Assembly (NCBI GenBank): GCA_023442085.1
Contig: JAEZMT010000109.1
Location: forward strand, 1-16,698
Direction of reading: 5' to 3'
DNA length: 16,698 nucleotides
Source of the DNA: Pseudomonadota bacterium
GTDB lineage: Bacteria; Pseudomonadota; Alphaproteobacteria; Rhizobiales; Xanthobacteraceae
Positions 8,084 to 15,344 of this stretch are shown in pieces (within the stretch, counting starts at the first letter, position 1; every line of letters starts with the position of its first letter). Both the position numbers and the translations under genes were made by a program. The notes beneath the pieces are model-generated. The model had not been told where the DNA came from, ran no database searches, and saw only the letters and a list, made by a program, of their open reading frames with translations.

Positions 8084-8647
8084 TCAGACGGAAAGGATTT
8101 CCTTTTCCTTCTGGGCGAGGGTCTGGTCGATCTCGGAGATCGTCTCGTCGGTCGCCTTCTGGACATCCTTCGAGAGGCGCTCCAGCTCATCGGAGCCCAT
8201 CTCGCTGTCCTTTTCCAGCTTCTTCAGCAGGTCCATCCCGTCCCGACGCACATGACGTACCGCGACCCGGGCGGCCTCGGCGTACTTGTGCGCAACCTTG
8301 ACGAGCTCCTGGCGGCGCTCCTGGTTGAGTTCCGGGATGCGGAGCCGCAGAACCTGGCCCTCGGTGGCCGGATTGAGGCCGAGATTCGAATCGCGGATCG
8401 CCTTCTCGACGGCATTCACCATGCCGCGGTCCCACACCTGCACGGAGAGCATGCGGGCCTCGGGGACGGAGACGGTGGCCACCTGGTTCAGCGGCATCCG
8501 CGCGCCATAGGCCTCGATCGTGATCGGTTCGAGAAGGCTGGCCGAGGCGCGGCCGGTGCGCAGGCCGCCCAGCTCGTCCCTGAGCACGCCGACCGCGCCC
8601 TGCATGCGGCGCTTGAGATCGGCCATGTCGAAGGTCCCGGTGGTCAT
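8084..8647 (-). CDS. frr: Ribosome recycling factor
   Basis: RRF, with EF-G, splits the post-termination ribosome and releases mRNA and tRNA. The 187 residues match the usual size of about 185. The conserved elements are visible: RTGRASASLLEPI (about 31-43), YGARMPLNQVATVSVPEARMLSVQVWD (about 47-73), LNPATEGQVLRLRIPELNQERR (about 91-112) and the long helical C-terminal half rich in Lys/Glu. CACAGAGGATAGTC upstream of the ATG at 8647 gives a good ribosome site. It follows pyrH, the usual bacterial pairing, here with a 198-nt spacer in which I see only weak dyads (for example GCCACCG 8781-8787 against CGGTGGC 8815-8821). Confidence 0.98.
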   Translation of the reverse strand: MTTGTFDMADLKRRMQGAVGVLRDELGGLRTGRASASLLEPITIEAYGARMPLNQVATVSVPEARMLSVQVWDRGMVNAVEKAIRDSNLGLNPATEGQVLRLRIPELNQERRQELVKVAHKYAEAARVAVRHVRRDGMDLLKKLEKDSEMGSDELERLSKDVQKATDETISEIDQTLAQKEKEILSV

Positions 8648-8845
8648 GACTATCCTCTGTGTTCAAGATCGCGGGCAGGCTTCAATCGCACGGAAACGTT
8701 TCGGATTCCATGCATCGGTGCGGCCCCGACGTGAAAGGCGCGGCAGGAAGTGACGCGTCCGAGGTCCGGTGCCGGTCACAGCCACCGCCGGAATGGCAGC
8801 GCGTCACGGCAATTCGGTGGCCGTGCAGCCCTCGCATTCCCGGGA

Positions 8846-9616
8846 TCAGGGCGCGACGACGGTGACGCGCCCCTCGCCCATCGCCGCCGTGGCGATGGCG
8901 CCGGGCTCGCGGATGGAAAACACGATTATCGGCAACGCCGCTTCGCGGGCAAGCGCGAACGCCGCCGCATCCATCACCTTGAGATCGCGGGAGAGCGCCT
9001 CGTCGTGGGTGATGCGGTCATACCGCGTGGCCGAGGGATCGAGCTTGGGATCGGCGGAATAGACGCCATCCACGTTCGTCGCCTTCAGCACCGCGTCGCA
9101 GTCCAGCTCGGCCGCGCGCAGCACGGCGCCGGTGTCGGTGGTGAAGTAGGGATTGCCCGTCCCGCCGGTGAGCACGACGATGCGGCCCCGACGCAGATGC
9201 CGCATGGCCGGCTGGCGGGCGTAGGGCTCGCACACCGTCGGCATGGGAATGGCGGAGAGGGTGCGCGCCGGGGCGCCGGCGGCCTCGATGGCCCGTTCCA
9301 GCGCAAGGCCGTTCATGACGGTCGCGAGCATGCCCATGTGGTCGGCGGTGGCACGGTCGAGATTCTCGTCCGCCACCCGCGCGCCGCGCAGGATGTTGCC
9401 GCCGCCGACGACGACCGCCACCTCGCACCCCGCCGCACGGGCGGCGACGAGATCACGGGCGATGCGGGCGACGGTGGGCGGATGAAGGCCGAATGGCTCG
9501 GCGCCCATGAGCGCCTCGCCGGAGACCTTCACCAGGATGCGGGGATAAGGCAGTCCCGGCGCCGCGAAGGGCGCCGGGGGTTCGGGATAGTCCGAATCGT
9601 CGGAAATCGCGGTCAT
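8846..9616 (-). CDS. pyrH: UMP kinase
   Basis: PyrH phosphorylates UMP to UDP with ATP, feeding pyrimidine nucleotides and the UDP-sugars used by the envelope genes nearby. It belongs to the amino-acid kinase fold, usually hexameric and allosterically controlled by GTP and UTP. In its 256 residues KVSGEAL is at 30-36, GGGNILRG at 71-78, TGGTGNPYFTTDT at 150-162, KATNVDGVYSADP at 178-190 and DLKVMD at 211-216. About 20 N-terminal residues (acidic, then Pro/Ala-rich) precede the kinase core; E. coli PyrH has 241 residues and starts close to the core. GGGGAGGGGGCTCC before the ATG at 9616 supports this start. It lies 23 nt after tsf. Confidence 0.97.
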   Translation of the reverse strand: MTAISDDSDYPEPPAPFAAPGLPYPRILVKVSGEALMGAEPFGLHPPTVARIARDLVAARAAGCEVAVVVGGGNILRGARVADENLDRATADHMGMLATVMNGLALERAIEAAGAPARTLSAIPMPTVCEPYARQPAMRHLRRGRIVVLTGGTGNPYFTTDTGAVLRAAELDCDAVLKATNVDGVYSADPKLDPSATRYDRITHDEALSRDLKVMDAAAFALAREAALPIIVFSIREPGAIATAAMGEGRVTVVAP

Positions 9617-9639
9617 GGGAGCCCCCTCCCCGCCTGCGA

Positions 9640-10563
9640 TCAGGACTGGCCGGCAGCGGCGGCCACCTCGGCCGCGAAGTCGGTCTCTTCCTTCTCGATG
9701 CCCTCGCCGAGCGCATAGCGCACGAAGGCGGTGAGCTTGACCGGGGCGCCGACCTGGCCCTCCGCCTCCTTCAGCACCTGCGCGACGGACTTGGAGCCGT
9801 CATGCACGAAGGGCTGGTCGAGGAGGGTGTTCTCCTTGAAGAAGCTCTTCATGCCGCTCTCGGCGATCTTGTCCTGCACGTTGGCGGGCTTGCCCTGGTG
9901 CTTCTCGAGCAGGATGGCCTTCTCGCGGGCGATGGTGGCCTCGTCGATGCCGGAGGCGTCGAGCGCCAGCGGGTTCAGGGCCGCCACATGCATGGCGATC
10001 TGCCGGCCGAGGGTGGAGAGCTTCTCCACGTCGCCCTCGGACTCGAGCGCCACGAGCACGCCAATGCGGCCCTGGCCCTCAACCACGGCACCGTGCACGT
10101 AGGAGGCGATCACGCCCTTGGAGACGGTGAGCTTCACCGAACGGCGGAGCGTCATGTTCTCGCCGATGGTGGCGATGAGCGCGGTGAGGCGCTCGGCGAC
10201 AGTCACGCTCTCGCCCGGAAACTTGGCGGCGGCGACGGCCTCCACCGAGCCGTCCGTGTTGAGGGCGACCTTGGCCACCTCACGCACGAACGCCTGGAAG
10301 TCCGGGTTGCGTGCCACGAAGTCGGTCTCGGCATTCACCTCGACGGCGGCGGCGTAGTGGCCGGAGGACTCCACCGCGACCAGACCCTCGGCGGCCACGC
10401 GGCCGGCCTTCTTGGCGGCCTTGGCGAGGCCCTTCTTGCGCAGCCAGTCGATGGCAGCCTCGACGTCGCCGTTCGTCTCGGTGAGCGCGGACTTGCAGTC
10501 CATCATGCCTGCGCCGGTCTTGTCGCGCAGTTCCTTCACGAGCCCGGCGGTGATCGCAGCCAT
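9640..10563 (-). CDS. tsf: Translation elongation factor Ts
   Basis: EF-Ts is the nucleotide exchange factor that regenerates EF-Tu-GTP. The 307 residues contain the N-terminal UBA-like helices (MAAITAGLVKELRDKTGAGM, 1-20, and up to about 45), the EF-Tu-contacting TDFV at 80-83 and the long core and dimerisation region ending in YALGEGIEKEETDF. The ATG at 10563 is chosen because of AGAAGGG 8 nt upstream and because family members start MA-x-IT-x-x-x-VKELR; the frame is open much further upstream but that part reads through the rpsB-tsf spacer. The upstream spacer holds two adjoining hairpins ending right before the ribosome site. Confidence 0.98.
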   Translation of the reverse strand: MAAITAGLVKELRDKTGAGMMDCKSALTETNGDVEAAIDWLRKKGLAKAAKKAGRVAAEGLVAVESSGHYAAAVEVNAETDFVARNPDFQAFVREVAKVALNTDGSVEAVAAAKFPGESVTVAERLTALIATIGENMTLRRSVKLTVSKGVIASYVHGAVVEGQGRIGVLVALESEGDVEKLSTLGRQIAMHVAALNPLALDASGIDEATIAREKAILLEKHQGKPANVQDKIAESGMKSFFKENTLLDQPFVHDGSKSVAQVLKEAEGQVGAPVKLTAFVRYALGEGIEKEETDFAAEVAAAAGQS

Positions 10564-10585
10564 GTTCAATCCCTTCTTCTCGCGC

Positions 10586-10636
10586 CACGGCCGGCCACGG
10601 TGCGCCCGAGCCGGCCGTGGGGGCGCGGTGCGCCCC
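10586..10636 (-). promoter_or_regulatory. Two abutting hairpins in the rpsB-tsf spacer (candidate attenuator)
   Basis: Read on the minus strand, GGGGCGC-ACC-GCGCCCC (10636-10620) forms a 7-bp stem. It is followed with no gap by CACGGCCGGC / GCCGGCCGTG (10619-10610 and 10595-10586), a 10-bp stem with a 14-nt loop. The tsf ribosome site begins a few nucleotides later. The loop of the second stem contains GGGCGCACC, a copy of the 5' arm and loop of the first, so the 3' arm GCGCCCC could pair with either. No T-tract follows. In E. coli the rpsB-tsf spacer contains an attenuating terminator; this may be a functional analogue, but that is inference. Confidence 0.45.
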
Positions 10637-10685
10637 ATTACTCTCGATTCGTTTTCAGATCTGCGACAAGGTTGGTGACGGCAAG

Positions 10686-11690
10686 TCACTCGACCTCGGC
10701 AGACAGCTCCTTGGCCTGGGCAATCCAGCCGTCCACACGGCCCGGCAGACCCACTTCCTCGCCGATGCGGTGGGCATCGGTGGCATCGAGGCCGGCGATC
10801 TGGCCGAAGTGGAACACGCCGAGATCGTTGAGCTTCTGCTCGATCTCGGGGCTCACGCCGGTGAGCTTCTTCAGGTCGTCGGCGACGCCGCGCGGACCGG
10901 AGAGGGGCTCGAAGGACGACCACACGCTGGTCTCGGCCGGCAGGTCCTCCACAAGCGGGGCCTCTTCGGCGCCCACGTCATAGCCGAGATCGCTGTGGCC
11001 GCGGCCGATGCCGTCGATGGCGGCGCGGGCGACGAGGTCGCAATAGAGCTGGATGGCGCGGCCGGCGTCATCGTTGCCCGGGACCGGATAGGCGATGCCG
11101 TCCGGGTCGCAATTGGTGTCGAGGATCGCCGCCACCGGGATGCCGAGGCGCTGGGCTTCCTTGACCGCGATGTCTTCCTTGTTCGTGTCGATCACGAACA
11201 GCAGGTCCGGCAGGCCGCCCATGTCGCGGATGCCGCCGAGCGCCTTGTCCAGCTTCTCCTTTTCACGGGAGAGGGTCAGGCGCTCCTTCTTGGTGTAGCC
11301 GGAAGACGCCTCGGGGGCGGCCAGCATCTCCTCCAGCTTCTTCAGCCGGGCGATGGAGTTGGAGATGGTCTTCCAGTTGGTGAGCATGCCGCCGAGCCAG
11401 CGGGAGTTCACATAATACTGGGCGGAGCGGCGGGCGGCGTCCGCCACCTGCTCCTGGGCCTGGCGCTTGGTGCCGACGAACAGCACGCGACCGCCCTGGG
11501 CCACGGTGTCGGACACGGCCTGCAGCGCGCGGTGGAGCGCCGGCACGGTCTGCGACAGGTCGAGAATGTGGATGTTGTTGCGAACGCCGAAGATGTACGG
11601 AGCCATCTTGGGGTTCCAGCGGTGGGACTGATGTCCGAAGTGCACGCCAGCTTCGAGGAGCTGACGCATCGAATAGTCGGGAAGAGCCAC
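10686..11690 (-). CDS. rpsB: 30S ribosomal protein S2 with C-terminal helix-hairpin-helix extension
   Basis: S2 sits on the back of the 30S subunit and recruits S1. From the GTG at 11690 there are 334 residues against 241 in E. coli. The S2 core is clear: MALPDYSMRQLLEAGVHFGH (1-20), WNPKM (25-29), VGTKRQAQ (72-79), WLGGMLTN (98-105), PDLLFVIDTNKE (161-172), and the end of the core near 230. Residues about 235-265 are an acidic linker, and about 270-329 form a helix-hairpin-helix-like domain (DDLKKLTGVSPEIEQKLNDL to GWIAQAKEL). The GTG start is supported by GGAG 9 nt upstream and by the family's N-terminus; no ATG lies nearby. The frame stays open upstream, but only by overlap with antisense fadD. 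Confidence 0.97.
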   Translation of the reverse strand: MALPDYSMRQLLEAGVHFGHQSHRWNPKMAPYIFGVRNNIHILDLSQTVPALHRALQAVSDTVAQGGRVLFVGTKRQAQEQVADAARRSAQYYVNSRWLGGMLTNWKTISNSIARLKKLEEMLAAPEASSGYTKKERLTLSREKEKLDKALGGIRDMGGLPDLLFVIDTNKEDIAVKEAQRLGIPVAAILDTNCDPDGIAYPVPGNDDAGRAIQLYCDLVARAAIDGIGRGHSDLGYDVGAEEAPLVEDLPAETSVWSSFEPLSGPRGVADDLKKLTGVSPEIEQKLNDLGVFHFGQIAGLDATDAHRIGEEVGLPGRVDGWIAQAKELSAEVE

Positions 11691-11724
11691 TTTGGTATTC
11701 TCCGGTTGAGCCTCCGCGGACGTA

Positions 11725-11744
11725 CCTTCGCCAATGGCGATAGG
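11725..11744 (-). promoter_or_regulatory. Hairpin in the rpsB leader
   Basis: On the minus strand CCTATCGCC and GGCGAAGG form an 8-bp stem with one bulged A and an ATT loop, ending 34 nt before the rpsB GTG. S2 is known to repress its own message through the leader in E. coli, so this is a possible autogenous control element. The link is inferred from position alone. Confidence 0.3.
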
Positions 11745-11791
11745 CACCGGATGGCCGATCTGGCCTGTGTCCGCGTGCGGAATGGGTCGGG

Positions 11792-11820
11792 CACATACAC
11801 GAGGTGGGCCTGATAGGCAA
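11792..11820 (-). promoter_or_regulatory. Weak candidate promoter for rpsB-tsf
   Basis: The minus strand reads TTGCCT (11820-11815), 17 nt, then TATGTG (11797-11792) in the 164-nt spacer between fadD and rpsB. The spacing is ideal but the -10 is poor. It would give a leader of about 95 nt including the hairpin at 11725-11744. The strong expression expected of rpsB makes a promoter in this spacer likely. Confidence 0.25.
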
Positions 11821-11824
11821 GTAT

Positions 11825-11845
11825 GGGGCGCGCCAAGAGTGCCCC
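11825..11845 (-). terminator. Hairpin just after fadD (candidate terminator)
   Basis: GGGGCAC, loop TCTTGGC, GCGCCCC on the minus strand makes a 7-bp stem with one wobble pair, 9 nt beyond the acyl-CoA ligase stop. It would insulate the fatty-acid genes from rpsB. The sequence after it (ATACTTGCC) has no real T-tract. Confidence 0.4.
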
Positions 11846-11854
11846 TGCCCCCGC

Positions 11855-13507
11855 TCACCCGCCGGCGGCGCGCTGGCGCTCTTCCTCCACAAGTTCCTTC
11901 TTCGAGAGCTTGCCGACCACGGTCTTCGGCAGGCTTTCGCGGATCTCGATGGCCTTGGGCATCTCGATCTTGGAAATCTGGGCGGAGAGAAACTCCATCA
12001 GCTCGGCCGGCGTCGCCTCGGCATTCTGGCGCAGGGTGACGAAGGCCTTGGGCGCCTGACCGCGATAGGTGTCGGGGATGCCGATGGCCACCGCCTCGGC
12101 CACGGCCGGATGGAGGTAAAGCGCCTCTTCGATCATCCGCGGGTAGACGTTGTAGCCGCCGCAGAGAATCACATCCTTGATGCGGTCGACGAGGAAGAGG
12201 TAGCCGTCCTCGTCCAGATAGCCGACGTCGCCAGTGCGCAGCGCCCCCTCGACGAAGACGGCGGCGGTCTCGTCCGGACGGTTCCAGTAGCCGGCCATCA
12301 CCTGTGGACCGCGCAGGCAGACCTCCCCTTTCTCGCCCACCGGCATCAGCCGCGTGGAATCGGCCAGATCGCGGATCTCGATCACCGTCTCGGGCAGCGC
12401 GGTGCCCACCGATCCATCCTTGATGAGGCCAAGCGGCGGATTGGCGCTGACCACCGGCGAGCTTTCGGAGAGGCCATAGCCTTCCACCAACGGGCAGCCG
12501 GTGAGCTCCTGGAAGCGCATGCGGACGTCGAGCGGCAGCGGCGCACCTCCGGAGATGGCGAGCGTGAGGGACGACAGATCGCGCTTCTCGATGTCCGGCA
12601 CCGCGTTGATGGCGGCGTAGATGGTCGGCACGCCGGGGAACATGGTCGGCTTCTCGCGCTCGATGTCGTCGAGCAGCGACATGAGGTTGAAGCGCGGCAC
12701 CAGGATGATCTCGGCACCAAGGCAGATGGGAATGAGCATCACCGTCTGCATGGCAAAGACGTGGAACAGGGGCACCACCCCCAGCACCCGCTTCACCCCG
12801 ATGCGCTCGCATTCGGCATGCCGCACCAGTTGCCGGGCATTGGCCGAGACGTTGGCGTGGGTGAGCATGGCGCCCTTGGGCACGCCCGTCGTGCCGCCGG
12901 TATATTGCAGGACGGCCAGGTCCGTCGCCGGGTCCACTTGCACCGGCTCAGGCCTGTCGCCGTGCTTCAGCAGGGAGGCATAGTCCACATGCATCCCGTC
13001 GCCGGTGCTGTAGACCGCCTTCTCCTTGCGCTTGAACAGGTTGAAGAGAAGGCCCTTGGGAAACGGCAGGATGCCGGCCATGGGGCAGACGATGATGGAC
13101 TTCAGTCCCGTCTCGTGCGCCACGGCGGCCACGCGGTCGTGGATGAGCTTCAGGTCCGGAACCACCATGATGGTGGTGCCGGAATCACGGATCTGGTGCC
13201 TGAGCTCGCGCTCCACATAGAGCGGGCTGAAATTCACCACCGTGCCGCCGGCCTTCATCACCGCGAAGAAGAAGATGACCGAGTAGGGCGTGTTGGGCAG
13301 GCAGAGGCCCACGTGGCTGCCTTTGCGCACGCCCATGGCCTGAAGCCCGGCCGCCACTTTGTTCACGGCCGTTCCCACCTCGGCATAGGTCCATTTGCGG
13401 CCGAGGAAGCTGAGCGCCGGCTTGGCGCCGTGCGCGGCGACGCTGGCTTCCAGAAGCTCGGGCACGGGCGAAATGGCGACGCGCGCCGCATCGGTGCGAT
13501 GGAGCAT
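11855..13507 (-). CDS. fadD: Long-chain fatty acid--CoA ligase (AMP-forming)
   Basis: The enzyme activates fatty acids to acyl-AMP and then acyl-CoA, trapping them for beta-oxidation or lipid synthesis. The 550 residues show the whole ANL-superfamily motif set: the P-loop-like YTGGTTGVPKG (202-212), LFHVFA (247-252), EGYGLSES (342-349), GEVCLRGPQVMAGYW (394-408), RTGDVGYLDEDGYL (424-437), the hinge DRIKD (441-445) with CGGYNVYP after it, and catalytic Lys533 in VGKLSKKEL. Length and motifs match FadD-type ligases; chain-length preference cannot be read from sequence. AGGAGGGACATC before the ATG at 13507 is a strong ribosome site. It lies 179 nt after the FadL-type channel on the same strand, which supports coupled uptake and activation. 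Confidence 0.93.
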   Translation of the reverse strand: MLHRTDAARVAISPVPELLEASVAAHGAKPALSFLGRKWTYAEVGTAVNKVAAGLQAMGVRKGSHVGLCLPNTPYSVIFFFAVMKAGGTVVNFSPLYVERELRHQIRDSGTTIMVVPDLKLIHDRVAAVAHETGLKSIIVCPMAGILPFPKGLLFNLFKRKEKAVYSTGDGMHVDYASLLKHGDRPEPVQVDPATDLAVLQYTGGTTGVPKGAMLTHANVSANARQLVRHAECERIGVKRVLGVVPLFHVFAMQTVMLIPICLGAEIILVPRFNLMSLLDDIEREKPTMFPGVPTIYAAINAVPDIEKRDLSSLTLAISGGAPLPLDVRMRFQELTGCPLVEGYGLSESSPVVSANPPLGLIKDGSVGTALPETVIEIRDLADSTRLMPVGEKGEVCLRGPQVMAGYWNRPDETAAVFVEGALRTGDVGYLDEDGYLFLVDRIKDVILCGGYNVYPRMIEEALYLHPAVAEAVAIGIPDTYRGQAPKAFVTLRQNAEATPAELMEFLSAQISKIEMPKAIEIRESLPKTVVGKLSKKELVEEERQRAAGG

Positions 13508-13652
13508 GATGTCCCTCCTGCGCCGGCGCTTTTCTGTTTTTTGGCAAGCCGGCGGCGTGATCTCCGACGATGCGTTCAGCAGCGCCGTGATTCAATGATC
13601 CTGGCGCTTGATTGCGCCGGAAAGACGTATGGAGCGGGTGTCCCGCAGGGTC

Positions 13653-13676
13653 GCCGGCGACGCGGACGCCGCCGGC
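13653..13676 (-). terminator. GC-rich hairpin between the FadL-type gene and fadD
   Basis: GCCGGCG (13653-13659) pairs with CGCCGGC (13670-13676) around a 10-nt loop, starting 10 nt beyond the stop of the upstream gene. No T-tract follows. It may cause partial termination and so differential expression of the two genes, or may just be a product of high GC. Confidence 0.3.
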
Positions 13677-13686
13677 TGGTGCAGAT

Positions 13687-15039
13687 CTATTTGGTGATGA
13701 GAGCCGCCGCCTGCGGCGCATTGAACTTGTAGCGCAGGCCGACCGAGACCATATCGGCATACCCATCGCTCACTTGGCCGATCAGCGTGCCGCGCAGCGC
13801 GTTTGCGGGGTCTGCCGGGGTCAGGAAGATCGGGCTCGTCTCGCCGAACAGGTGCGTGTAGGCGAAATCGAACGAGAACTGCTGCGTGAAATTGTAGGTG
13901 AAGCCGGCCGAGACCCACAGACGGTTGGTGTCCGGCAGGCGCGGAGAGCGCGTGGAATCAGGCACCGGGGTCAGCTCGTAGCCGATGCCTGTGCGCAGGG
14001 CGAGCTTCGGATCCCATTGATACTCGACACCACCGGAGAAGAACCATCCGTCATTCCACTGGAGGTCGAGGGTGCTGACCGGGATGTTGTTGGCCTTCAC
14101 CACCAGTTCCTGCACCGTGGACCAGTTGGTCCACTCCACCGTGCCGAGGACGGTCCACCTGGAATCGAGCTGCGAGCGGAAGGAGGCCGTGACCTGATCC
14201 GGCAGGGTGAGACCGGCGGTGACATAGCGGTTCTGCACCGGAATGAGCTTCGCGACCGAAAGGTCCAGCTCGCCATTGAGCGTGTGCGTGACCTGGGACT
14301 TGTACCCGATGCCGAGGGTGGTGCCGGGCGCCAGGGTGAACAGGACGCCGAGATTGATGCCGAAGCCGATGTCGTCGCCGTCCACCTGGGCATAGAGATT
14401 GTTGGCGGGCGGCACGAAGCCGGCGAACTGGGCGTTGGTGAGCTTGGCGTCGATGTAATTGACGTTGAGGCCGCCGCCGATCGTCATCCAGTCGGTCACC
14501 TTGTAGGCCACCGAGACCTGGGCGTTCATGTCGAAGATGCGGCTGTAGCAGCCGTAATAGCGGCCGGACCAGTTGCACGGCGCATCGGTGACGAGGCCGT
14601 AGGGCGAGGTCATGCCGAATCCGATGGCCCACTTGTCCCACGCATAGGTGGCGAAGAAGGTCGGCAGGGTGCCGTTGTCGATCATGTCGCTGACACCGAC
14701 AGTGCCGAGGCTCGCTCCGGTGATGGGCGCGCCCGCCGCGAACACGTCGATGGACGCATGCGGCGCGATGTAGGTGACATTGCCTTCGACGTTGAGCCCC
14801 GGATTGAAGCTGATCGCCGCGGGGTTCCAGGTCATGGCGGCGAGGCCGTCGCCGCCCGCCGCCGTGCCGGCGAAGGACGTGCCCTGGTAATAGGAACTCT
14901 GCTCGCGCAGCGCGAACCCGCCGGCCTGGGCCGAACCGCCCGCCAGCACGGCGGGAATCGCGACGGCAGGAATGGCAAGCACCGGAGCCACGCGCCGCGC
15001 CCAAATGTAACTGGCACTGGCCCGATTGTGCATCGTCAT
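13687..15039 (-). CDS. FadL/OMPP1/TodX-family outer membrane channel for hydrophobic substrates
   Basis: FadL-type barrels carry long-chain fatty acids or other hydrophobic molecules across the outer membrane. From the ATG at 15039 there are 450 residues with a signal peptide (hydrophobic core about 17-34, cleavage AQA|GG at 39/40). The mature protein starts GGFALREQSS like the FadL hatch domain. The NPA motif is at 72-74 in AAMTWNPAAI, and many alternating beta strands end in SVGLRYKF before an 11-residue tail. Cys155 and Cys164 are the only cysteine pair and sit in a probable outer loop (DAPCNWSGRYYGC). AGGAGGGGGTCTC upstream selects this start; a frame 37 residues longer would place a non-conserved stretch before the signal peptide. 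The adjacent acyl-CoA ligase and thiolase argue for fatty acids as substrate, but aromatic hydrocarbons are possible in this family. Confidence 0.88.
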   Translation of the reverse strand: MTMHNRASASYIWARRVAPVLAIPAVAIPAVLAGGSAQAGGFALREQSSYYQGTSFAGTAAGGDGLAAMTWNPAAISFNPGLNVEGNVTYIAPHASIDVFAAGAPITGASLGTVGVSDMIDNGTLPTFFATYAWDKWAIGFGMTSPYGLVTDAPCNWSGRYYGCYSRIFDMNAQVSVAYKVTDWMTIGGGLNVNYIDAKLTNAQFAGFVPPANNLYAQVDGDDIGFGINLGVLFTLAPGTTLGIGYKSQVTHTLNGELDLSVAKLIPVQNRYVTAGLTLPDQVTASFRSQLDSRWTVLGTVEWTNWSTVQELVVKANNIPVSTLDLQWNDGWFFSGGVEYQWDPKLALRTGIGYELTPVPDSTRSPRLPDTNRLWVSAGFTYNFTQQFSFDFAYTHLFGETSPIFLTPADPANALRGTLIGQVSDGYADMVSVGLRYKFNAPQAAALITK

Positions 15040-15082
15040 GAGACCCCCTCCTAGGCTGTATTCCTCCGGGCCCGGCACGCTG

Positions 15083-15117
15083 CGGTGCACTATACGTTTT
15101 ATCGGTGCCCTATACGT
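15083..15117. repeat. Tandem 15-bp direct repeats, 20-bp period, over the FadL-type promoter
   Basis: CGGTGCACTATACGT (15083-15097) and CGGTGCCCTATACGT (15103-15117) differ at one base and start exactly 20 bp apart, about two helical turns, so bound proteins would lie on nearly the same face of the DNA. They sit 44-78 nt upstream of the channel gene's ATG and overlap its candidate -35/-10 elements. Confidence 0.75.
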
Positions 15118-15120
15118 CAC
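15089..15120 (-). promoter_or_regulatory. Candidate promoter of the FadL-type gene with 20-bp spacer
   Basis: On the minus strand GTGACG (15120-15115) and TATAGT (15094-15089) match -35 and -10 hexamers at 4/6 and 5/6 positions, but with a 20-bp spacer. Promoters controlled by MerR-family proteins typically have overlong spacers of 19-20 bp that the regulator untwists. Transcription would start near 15082, leaving a leader of about 43 nt with the strong ribosome site. Confidence 0.4.
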
Positions 15121-15124
15121 CCAG
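15109..15124 (+). promoter_or_regulatory. Putative operator, copy 1 (CCTATACGTCACCCAG)
   Basis: This 16-bp sequence is repeated perfectly in the opposite orientation at 15381-15396. It overlaps the second direct repeat and the candidate -35 of the FadL-type gene. A 16-bp exact inverted match within 364 nt is very unlikely by chance, so a shared protein-binding site is the simplest reading. Confidence 0.6.
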
Positions 15125-15344
15125 CATGCCGTTCGCCGATAATCCGTCAACCGGCTTCCTGCAGCTGGGCGGCACCCGACGCAGGGGAATCCGGTGGGCG
15201 TGGCTCCAATGCAACAGTGCAGACACGACAGCGATACTGTCCAGAAGTGTCGGGGGACGCAGGGATTCTATCCACCGTCTTATGACCGGCACCTGCTCCG
15301 CCGCTTGTGAAGCCGCGACTGGAAGGTCATCTGCCAAACGGGTC

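Noticed and set aside
8693..8702. Palindrome GAAACGTTTC in the frr-pyrH spacer
   Set aside because: Ten bases with no loop, no flanking promoter and no second copy; chance is adequate.
7085..8734. 549-codon plus-strand frame opposite uppS and frr, with similar ones at 9802-10983, 10617-11813, 11804-13732 and 13612-15054
   Set aside because: All lie opposite confident genes and show no recognisable protein features.
8781..8821. GCCACCG/CGGTGGC pair downstream of pyrH as a terminator
   Set aside because: The 27-nt loop and absence of a T-tract make it a weak structure in GC-rich DNA.
9640..10923. EF-Ts with a 120-residue N-terminal extension
   Set aside because: The extension overlaps rpsB out of frame and has no conserved sequence; AGAAGGG marks the start at 10563.
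10686..12812. S2 read as a 708-residue fusion protein
   Set aside because: The frame is open upstream only because it passes through fadD in another register; S2 family start and ribosome site put the start at 11690.
15040..15150. Longer FadL-type start adding 37 residues
   Set aside because: It would read through the direct repeats and candidate promoter and bury the signal peptide; AGGAGG marks 15039.
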